A DNA stretch of 12,058 bases, from positions 1 to 12,058 of the forward strand of contig CASFRQ010000125.1 of the NCBI GenBank assembly GCA_949296785.1, in the 5' to 3' direction. Numbering within the stretch: position 1 is the first letter of the stretch; each line of letters starts with the position of its first letter. Position numbers and translations under genes: made by a program. Positions 1-4,389 of the stretch are shown here, piece after piece. The notes beneath the pieces were generated by a model. That model did not search any database and was not told where the DNA came from. It worked only from the letters and a program-made list of their open reading frames with translations. The stretch comes from an uncultured Alphaproteobacteria bacterium. Lineage in GTDB: Bacteria; Pseudomonadota; Alphaproteobacteria; CASFRQ01; SAAU01.

Positions 1-68
1 CAAAGGAAAATCTAAAAAAACAGATTGCCAAGCTCAGCGGCATGATTACGCCGGATATTATCGCTTAA
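1..68 (+). CDS. 3' end of an unidentified gene (partial)
   Basis: The third forward frame is open from the window edge to TAA at 66-68 and reads KENLKKQIAKLSGMITPDIIA. The charged heptad-like stretch KENLKKQIAKL could be the end of an amphipathic or coiled-coil helix. I do not recognise the family, and the gene body lies outside the window. It points toward the minus-strand membrane-protein gene, whose stop is only 17 bases away, so the two genes converge with no room for a separate terminator. Coding status rests only on the open frame and its protein-like composition. Confidence 0.5.
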   Translation, partial: KENLKKQIAKLSGMITPDIIA

Positions 69-85
69 ATTCGGAATCTTTAGAA

Positions 86-586
86 TTACTCCTGTATTAT
101 AAGCCAGATAAACATCAAAAAAAGGGAAAGTAAGCTTAAACCGCCATTACAAGTCATTGTTTTCAAAGCTTCTTTCTTGTTTCCGCCTCTGTATTGCACG
201 AGTCCTCTTCCGAAAAAATAGGATAAAAGGGTTGTTATGCCGATAAAAACAAGGATTTCACACTTAAAAAAATCCTCTCGCGTCATATCTGCCTCCCAAG
301 GGTGGAAAAAATTCCAAAACAGAACAATCACGCCCATATAGAAAAGATACACCAGCCATATTTGACCCGATAAAAATAAAAAGAAGAGAGATTGTTCGCT
401 GTCTTTTTTGTACACCAGAAAACTTTTAATGAAAAAGAAGATGTTCAGAAAGAAAAAGAGCATATAGATAAAAATAATCCAACCTGTTTCAATACTCCCG
501 CTCCAAATTCCCATGGAAAGAACACAAATCCAAAACAAAATCATCAAAAAATTCAACAAAGCCGCGCAGAAACTCTGTAAAGACAT
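86..586 (-). CDS. unknown five-helix inner-membrane protein
   Basis: A 166-residue, very hydrophobic, Phe-rich protein. Likely membrane segments are near residues 8-27, 33-56, 67-93, 108-125 and 146-164, with short charged loops (YKKDSEQ at 59-65, HPWEADMTRED at 95-105, YRGGNKKEA at 132-140). I chose the ATG at 586 (MSLQSF) because AGGAG lies 6 bases before it. A longer frame from a TTG at 610 would place that SD inside the gene. No catalytic motif is visible and I do not recognise the family, so function is unknown; a small permease-like or structural membrane protein is possible. It stands alone on the minus strand, diverging from the SAA-like cluster with about 145 AT-rich bases between them. 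Confidence 0.6.
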   Translation of the reverse strand: MSLQSFCAALLNFLMILFWICVLSMGIWSGSIETGWIIFIYMLFFFLNIFFFIKSFLVYKKDSEQSLFFLFLSGQIWLVYLFYMGVIVLFWNFFHPWEADMTREDFFKCEILVFIGITTLLSYFFGRGLVQYRGGNKKEALKTMTCNGGLSLLSLFLMFIWLIIQE

Positions 587-731
587 CTTCCTCTCCTGAC
601 TGTTTTTCAAGAAAATATAAAGAATTATTAAAAAAATAAAAGTAAAAAAAAGCTTTTACCACTTAAAGATTTTTCTAGCAGTTAAAGCTCATTGTATATT
701 TTTCAGTGATTTAAACAGAAATTATTGGGAT

Positions 732-1034
732 ATGAAAAGAGATAATACTATAGGGGGAGACAATTACTTCCATTGCAAGGCAAACTACGATGCAACTGGC
801 AGAGGCTTTTGGGGTGAAAAAACAGCAGAAGTCCTTGGAGACCTTAAAGAAGACATTGATTATTTTGATAATCAGTGGAGAAAAGGATTCACAAAAGAAG
901 AAGCTTCTCTTGACAGGAAGCATGATAAAAGAGTGAATGAAATAGGTAGACAAAGAAAAAAAAGCGGTCTATATTCTAACTCCAGAGAAGCTTGCGACTC
1001 CTTCAGGGTAAAAGGGATAAATGAAAAATATTAA
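732..1034 (+). CDS. serum amyloid A-like protein; true start uncertain
   Basis: This 100-codon frame resembles vertebrate serum amyloid A (SAA) over nearly its whole length. GGDNYFHCKANYDATGRG (8-25) matches SAA's GSDKYFHARGNYDAAKRG; AEVLGDLKEDI (32-42) matches AEAISDARENI; NEIGR (69-73) matches NEWGR; and the end FRVKGINEKY (91-100) matches FRPAGLPEKY. The match continues before the ATG: SDLNRNYWDM just upstream aligns with SAA's ARDMWRAYSDM, and the frame is open back to a stop at 618. So 732 is probably an internal Met. No ATG, GTG or TTG and no clear SD lies between 621 and 731, suggesting either an unusual start or a carboxy-terminal domain cut from a larger protein. It overlaps the next gene by 14 bases. 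The SAA comparison is from memory; a toxin-domain role is inference. Confidence 0.7.
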   Translation: MKRDNTIGGDNYFHCKANYDATGRGFWGEKTAEVLGDLKEDIDYFDNQWRKGFTKEEASLDRKHDKRVNEIGRQRKKSGLYSNSREACDSFRVKGINEKY

Positions 1035-1278
1035 ATTAAAAAAAATATTTCGTTGGATTTTCCTTATTTTATGGAATGTCTGTGCTTTTTTGGGCTTATT
1101 GTTTATCGGTTTTGTTTTGTTTTATCTGTTTGATGATGCCAGCCGCTGTATCAGCGAATATCATGGTGTTTGGGATGGACACCAAAATATTTGCAGATAC
1201 GATTGTTTAAAATGGACGGAAGAAACAGGCTGTATTCCTCTTTCAACAAATAAAACAAATGAAAAAATTTTGAAATGA
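1021..1278 (+). CDS. small single-pass membrane protein with four periplasmic Cys; candidate immunity partner
   Basis: An 85-residue protein with a basic amino end (MKNIKLKKIFR), one hydrophobic helix at about 12-37, and a short probably periplasmic domain. That domain carries Cys43, Cys58, Cys62 and Cys71 (C-x14-C-x3-C-x8-C) with a GVWDG segment at 49-53. The even number of cysteines suggests two disulfides. The start at 1021 sits 4 bases after AAGGG and lies inside the end of the SAA-like gene (14-base overlap), so the two are almost certainly translationally linked. Its own TGA overlaps the ATG of the next small frame. I do not recognise a named family. The overlap with a toxin-domain-like gene makes an immunity role plausible, but this is inference. 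Confidence 0.6.
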   Translation: MKNIKLKKIFRWIFLILWNVCAFLGLLFIGFVLFYLFDDASRCISEYHGVWDGHQNICRYDCLKWTEETGCIPLSTNKTNEKILK

Positions 1279-1469
1279 AAAATACAAACCTTTCTCCAGA
1301 CATTGTTCAGAAACTTATTTTTTATCCTGAAAATAAGATAAAGGGATGAAGAAAAAACAAAAATCTGTCTATTTCTGAGCTTTCTAAATTAAGCAATGTC
1401 TCGGAAGAATCCATCAAAAATCTTGAAAGTAATCCGATAGAAATATTATGTTCAGATATAAAAAAATAG
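1275..1469 (+). pseudogene. XRE-type helix-turn-helix gene broken by an in-frame TGA
   Basis: The ATG at 1275 overlaps the previous stop (ATGA). The frame reads MKNTNLSPDIVQKLIFYPEN, then KIKG, then TGA at 1347-1349. It continues in the same frame with RKNKNLSISELSKLSN, VSEESIKNLESNPIE and ILCSDIKK to TAG at 1467-1469. The part after the TGA is a textbook Cro/C1-type helix-turn-helix (LSISELSKLSNVSEESIKNLE), and the arginine just after the stop is where such domains usually have a basic residue. No ATG, GTG or TTG in frame could restart translation before the domain. Trp in the intact genes here (GpsA W12, MnmE W370) is encoded by TGG, and TGA ends the gene before it, so recoding is unlikely. 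A nonsense-inactivated small DNA-binding gene of 64 codons is the simplest reading. Confidence 0.6.
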
Positions 1470-1657
1470 CGCATATTTTAGTCAATAGATATTTTATATT
1501 CATTAAAACAAAAAGAAAAAGCAAAAATATAGAAAACTTCGCGATGAACAAAAATACGCCCCCACATATTGAAATTCCATATGTTAAACAAAACCAATTT
1601 AATAAATTAAATCAATTAACACAGCAAAATAACCGCGAATTTAAAGAAAATAGGTAA
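1448..1657 (+). CDS. doubtful small basic open frame
   Basis: A 69-codon frame (MFRYKKIAHILVNRYF...) that overlaps the end of the broken helix-turn-helix gene and runs to TAA at 1655. It is rich in Lys, Asn, Gln and Ile, as AT-rich non-coding DNA would be. There is no SD before the first ATG or before the internal Met at 1544 (MNKNTPPHIEIPYVK). The carboxy-terminal half (PPHIEIPYVKQNQFNKL) has a slightly protein-like look, so a gene remnant is possible. No function can be given. The rest of 1658-1768 holds no gene that I can see. Confidence 0.15.
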   Translation: MFRYKKIAHILVNRYFIFIKTKRKSKNIENFAMNKNTPPHIEIPYVKQNQFNKLNQLTQQNNREFKENR

Positions 1658-1768
1658 AATATAGATTTTCCCGCCCAAATTCACCCCAGGCAAGACCCTG
1701 GAGGAAAAGAAATATTTAAAATCCGTCCCTCATGTATTAAAAGAACAATTTTTCTGTTTTACTCCTGC

Positions 1769-1797
1769 TTGACTTTTAAAGGAAAAAAGAGTATAAG
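1769..1797 (+). promoter_or_regulatory. sigma70-type promoter of rpsU
   Basis: TTGACT at 1769-1774 and TATAAG at 1792-1797 are separated by 17 bases, close to the vegetative consensus. Transcription would start near 1804, giving a leader of about 45 bases before the ATA start codon of rpsU. This is the cleanest promoter in the left half of the window and supports rpsU being expressed on its own. Confidence 0.7.
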
Positions 1798-1848
1798 AAA
1801 ATTACATTGAAATCTTTTTAGAATGAATGTTGTAAGGAGGGATGTACC

Positions 1849-2055
1849 ATAGTTCAAGTTGTTGTCCGCGATAACAATGTGGATCAAGCGCTTAAGGCAT
1901 TGAAAAAGAAAATGCAGCGCGAAGGTCTGTTTCGCGAAATGAAACTTCGGCGTAACTTTGAAAAGCCGTCTGAAAAGAAGGCTCGTGAAAAAGCGGAAGG
2001 AATTCGCAGAGCGCGCAAAGTTGCCCGTAAAAAACTCTATACAGACGGGTTCTAA
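1849..2055 (+). CDS. rpsU: 30S ribosomal protein S21, with an ATA start codon
   Basis: The 68-residue product is a clear bacterial S21 (bS21): VQVVVRDNNVDQALKALKKK (2-21), MQREGLFREMKLRRNFEKPS (22-41) and a basic tail REKAEGIRRARKVARKKL. S21 is a small-subunit platform protein that helps form initiation complexes. The usual alphaproteobacterial start MVQV falls on codon ATA at 1849-1851. A perfect AAGGAGG at 1834-1840 sits 8 bases before it. The frame upstream has no ATG, GTG or TTG back to TAG at 1819. The first in-frame alternative is GTG at 1879 (residue 11), which would delete conserved residues. An out-of-frame ATG at 1842 is too close to the SD and opens only a 10-codon frame. Flanked by its own promoter and terminator, it is a single-gene unit. 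Confidence 0.92.
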   Translation: MVQVVVRDNNVDQALKALKKKMQREGLFREMKLRRNFEKPSEKKAREKAEGIRRARKVARKKLYTDGF

Positions 2056-2072
2056 AAAGAACTTTTAGAAAA

Positions 2073-2105
2073 AAACCTTTCTTCTTTTTGAAGGAAGGTT
2101 TTTTT
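2073..2105 (+). terminator. intrinsic terminator of rpsU
   Basis: AAACCTTTCTTC (2073-2084) pairs with GAAGGAAGGTTT (2090-2101) through 12 pairs, one of them G-U, around a five-T loop. A run of seven T follows from 2099. It begins 18 bases after the rpsU stop. Confidence 0.85.
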
Positions 2106-2561
2106 GATTTGGCAAAACCGTCCTATAGGCCCCCACTAATATTGCTCTGATAATTTCGGAATGTGTTGTTGAAAAATTTTTGCAAGAACGCTCCCGAATA
2201 ATACAGATTCGCCAGCCATCGGAACTCTGCGGCTTTTAAACATGAAATGAATTCTTTAGTTTTTTTAATTAAGGAAAATTTCTGTTTTCTTTGCTTCTTT
2301 TATAATAAAACGGATATGAAAACTTTTTAATATCCAAAGTCAAAGCGTCTTTTCTAAAAAATTGATTTTTTCTCGTATAAAAGAGGCTTCGTTCTCTTTG
2401 TTATTTAAAAAAAATAAATACAGGAGAATTTTTTTAACAGCATGTCCATCCTGTTCGCCTTCTTTTATAAAAAACAATCACATTACCCGATAAAAAGCTG
2501 AAAAAACAAACCTTAAAAGAAATCAAATCAGAATTCTTTCTGAATAAACAACCATCAAGGC

Positions 2562-2685
2562 GGGCGGAGAGTAGTAAACTTGTCATTATAAGTCAAGCTT
2601 GGTTATTCAACGATAATACAAAGACGTTTTATTCGCCAATCTCCGCCCATAATTGGACGGTTGTATAATGACTTGATATACTACT
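2562..2685. repeat. two interleaved inverted repeats (pseudoknot-like topology)
   Basis: Pair A: GGGCGGAGA (2562-2570) with TCTCCGCCC (2640-2648). Pair B: AGTAGTA-N5-GTCATTATA (2570-2590) with TATAATGAC-N6-TACTACT (2664-2685), 16 matched bases around a small internal loop. The order is A, B, A', B', so the two stems interlock as in an H-type pseudoknot, or act as mutually exclusive hairpins. Pair B could alternatively be the terminal inverted repeats of a very short miniature element of about 116 bases. The central stretch 2591-2639 has no open frame worth naming. I match this to no known RNA or insertion sequence. Confidence 0.5.
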
Positions 2686-2769
2686 AATAAGATATAAATC
2701 TATAAAGATATCTTGTTAAAGGTTATAAAAAATACCCTTTTTTCGTTTTTTTCTTACATACAATAAAAA

Positions 2770-2797
2770 AAACGGTGTTTACAATAAACGACCGTTT
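2770..2797. repeat. strong dyad upstream of the pilin-like gene
   Basis: AAACGGT-GTTTA (2770-2781) pairs with TAAAC-G-ACCGTTT (2785-2797): 12 pairs, one bulged G, three-base loop. Read on the minus strand it is followed by eight T, the form of an intrinsic terminator, although no minus-strand gene feeds into it. On the plus strand it could be an operator or a leader hairpin of the pilin-like gene about 100 bases downstream. Confidence 0.5.
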
Positions 2798-2894
2798 AAA
2801 AGAAACATACCCTATTAAGCGTATTTGCGCAATACAAATCTCTTCTTTTGTTCATATTTAAGGGTCATTAAAAAAGAACAAAAAGGAGATAAAA

Positions 2895-3446
2895 ATGAAC
2901 AGAGAAAGAGGAACAACTCAATCAGGGCGCAGCATGATAGAGATGTTGGGTGTATTGGCGATTATTGGTGTCCTGTCCGTCGGAGGTCTCGCCGGTTATA
3001 ATATGGCGATGCAGAAGATTAGGATTAACAAGGTTGTAGAAGAAATACAGTTGACCATGGCTACCTTAGACGGTTTTAATCCGGGTTCCGGTAATAAAGT
3101 AGCACATTTAAATTATAAAAAATATATTGATACCTCTTCCCTTGAAGAATCTCTGAATGTTCTCGGAGTAACCTTGCGCGCTCTCGGCAGCGGTGCAGAT
3201 AAACAATATACTTATTATCTAGGGCTTGATAATGTATCTCCAGAACTTTGTCATGAACTTATTAACAAATTGAATGACGGAACGGACAGTATTACCGTTG
3301 GAGGAGATTCATTTTCTTATGTTGCTTCTGTTTTACTTAATTCAGCCGAAGCCAGAAAAATATGTCAAAAAGAAGATTCTGCAAAAATAAGTATGGACTT
3401 TTTCTTTGGCAGCACAGGCAGCGCCGGAAAAAAAGAAAAACAATAA
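2895..3446 (+). CDS. type IV pilin-like protein (prepilin N-terminal signal)
   Basis: A 183-residue protein with a classical class III (prepilin) signal: a basic leader (MNRERGTTQSG), cleavage expected after Gly11, Glu16 at mature position +5, and a hydrophobic helix MLGVLAIIGVLSVGGLAGY (17-35). After cleavage and amino-methylation by a PilD-type peptidase, such proteins assemble into pili or pseudopili. The rest (about 36-183) has two Cys, at about 119 (SPELCHEL) and 156 (ARKICQK), that could form a disulfide, and ends in a Gly/Ser/Lys-rich tail. AAGGAG 6 bases before the ATG supports the start. No other pilus gene is near, so it is an isolated member of what I believe is a multicopy family in related genomes. 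Its partner machinery and role are unknown. Confidence 0.8.
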   Translation: MNRERGTTQSGRSMIEMLGVLAIIGVLSVGGLAGYNMAMQKIRINKVVEEIQLTMATLDGFNPGSGNKVAHLNYKKYIDTSSLEESLNVLGVTLRALGSGADKQYTYYLGLDNVSPELCHELINKLNDGTDSITVGGDSFSYVASVLLNSAEARKICQKEDSAKISMDFFFGSTGSAGKKEKQ

Positions 3447-4236
3447 TTTTCAGGAAGTTATCAACCTTTCAAACGCTTATTTATTTTCCAAATGAAGCCT
3501 TAGTAGATAAAACACAAAATTACCTGCCACTTTATCGGTTTACAGAGTCATAAAAAGCCTTTTTCGGGGAAACGAAGGTTTTTCATAAATCAACACCCTT
3601 CACACACTCAAACGCTTTCAAGCAGAAAAGAATCCTCTCGGATGGTTAAGCAAGTAAAAATTATGCGCGACTCGCAAAGAGTTTTTTCCTCCGTCCATAG
3701 GTCTTTTTTCTGCGTTTTCCTTTAATCGGTACCGGAATAGAAAGAGCTTTTCAGTATCTTTCCCCTGCAAGACCCAAGCATTGCCCTTCACGCTGAACTC
3801 TCGATTTCCATGCAGAAATCTGCGTCTTCCAGCTATTATATATCGGCAAGCCGCTTTTACTCTAGTAAGGACTATAAACGAGCCCGGCAAAACATTGGGC
3901 AATTCAAAAGACGGAAAATGATTTTTCCTGCAGGTTTCACTGGGAGCTAAATGACAGTCAGAAAAAAATCATTTCGGATGATATCCGACAAATACGACGG
4001 GGAGCGGGCAATTTCTCCATTATGTATGTTCCGGACAGGACTCAATTTCTATCAGAACCATCTTCGTCCCTTGTTACAGTTTTTCTCCAAGGATAGCCCC
4101 TCTTTCTAAATGGCCGCAAAAATAAACACTCTTGATTTTATGAAAACTTTTGTTTATCCGCTTTTTCCGTTTATCAAACAAGTTTTTGTACAAAACCGCC
4201 AACCCTTTGGGACTACCCACGGCAAGTTTTTTCTTG

Positions 4237-4269
4237 AAAAAAGCGCCCTTTCATAAAGAAAGGACGCTT
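4237..4269 (-). terminator. intrinsic terminator of the groES-groEL operon
   Basis: On the minus strand AAGCGTCCTTTC (4269-4258) pairs with GAAAGGGCGCTT (4252-4241), 12 pairs including one G-U, around a five-base loop. The T-rich run TTTTTTC follows. It lies about 120 bases after the groEL stop, so the operon would have an unusually long 3' untranslated region. Confidence 0.75.
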
Positions 4270-4338
4270 CAATAAAGGAGGCTTTTCTGTCCAGTCCAGC
4301 ACGAATAATCCGATTTTTGGAAAATCCGGCCGGCTCAA

Positions 4339-4378
4339 ACTCCCATCAGTTTTGAAAAGTTAAGAAAACTCCGGGAGT
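4339..4378 (-). repeat. hairpin just after the groEL stop codon
   Basis: ACTCCC (4339-4344) pairs with GGGAGT (4373-4378), and inside it AGTTTT (4348-4353) with AAAACT (4365-4370), separated by small unpaired stretches. It is 11 bases beyond the groEL stop on the minus strand and lacks a strong T run, so it is more likely a 3'-end stabilising stem, or a partial terminator, than the main terminator. Confidence 0.45.
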
Positions 4379-4389
4379 AAGGCATGGAC

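Larger units (their letters stand above)
2106..2894. other. long intergenic region between rpsU and the pilin-like gene
   Basis: About 790 bases with no convincing gene. A 35-codon minus-strand frame at 2136-2243 (MFKSRRVPMAGESVLFGSVL onward) reads more like protein than its surroundings but has no SD and no recognisable family; it may be a remnant. The stretch 2244-2550 is very AT-rich with nothing I can name. Two dyad structures at 2562-2685 and 2770-2797 are listed separately. AAGGAG at 2883-2888 is the SD of the pilin-like gene; I could not place a convincing promoter for it. Confidence 0.6.
3447..4389. other. long non-coding stretch between the pilin-like gene and groEL
   Basis: About 940 bases with no convincing gene. 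A weak hairpin at 3557-3583 (CCTT...CGAAGG followed by T's) may end the pilin transcript. An inverted repeat AAATGATTTTT (3916-3926) with AAAAATCATTT (3964-3974) has a 37-base loop. The groESL 3' hairpins at 4237-4269 and 4339-4378 are listed separately. A 94-codon minus-strand frame at 3618-3902 starts at TTG without an SD and has no recognisable domain, so I do not call it. The stretch 3980-4230 holds nothing I can identify. Confidence 0.6.

Noticed and set aside
711..953. An 80-codon minus-strand frame opposite the SAA-like gene
   Set aside because: The plus strand has clear SAA-like homology over the same bases and reads into the next gene, so this is a shadow frame.
1347..1349. TGA recoded as tryptophan (alternative genetic code)
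   Set aside because: Trp in gpsA, fabI and mnmE is TGG, no conserved gene here has an internal TGA, and TGA ends the 85-residue membrane-protein gene. A nonsense mutation is simpler.
1842..1874. ATG at 1842 opening a 10-codon frame that overlaps the rpsU start, considered as a leader peptide
   Set aside because: The ATG is only one base past AAGGAGG, too close for initiation, and the peptide is unremarkable. The SD spacing fits ATA 1849 instead.
2401..2515. GGAG near 2423 followed by an ATG at 2442 with a 19-codon frame, considered as a small gene
   Set aside because: The SD-to-start distance is too long, and the peptide (MSILFAFFYKKQSHYPIKS) shows nothing recognisable.
3618..3902. A 94-codon minus-strand frame between the pilin-like gene and groEL
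   Set aside because: It starts at TTG with no SD, is rich in Arg and Lys without a pattern, and matches nothing I know. A degraded remnant cannot be excluded.
2106..4389. Search for tRNA, tmRNA, RNase P, 6S-like RNA or CRISPR repeats in the gene-poor stretches
   Set aside because: I found no cloverleaf with a T-loop motif, no tag-peptide reading frame, no RNase P core motif and no regularly spaced repeats. By-eye inspection is limited, so a covariance-model scan would be the decisive check.
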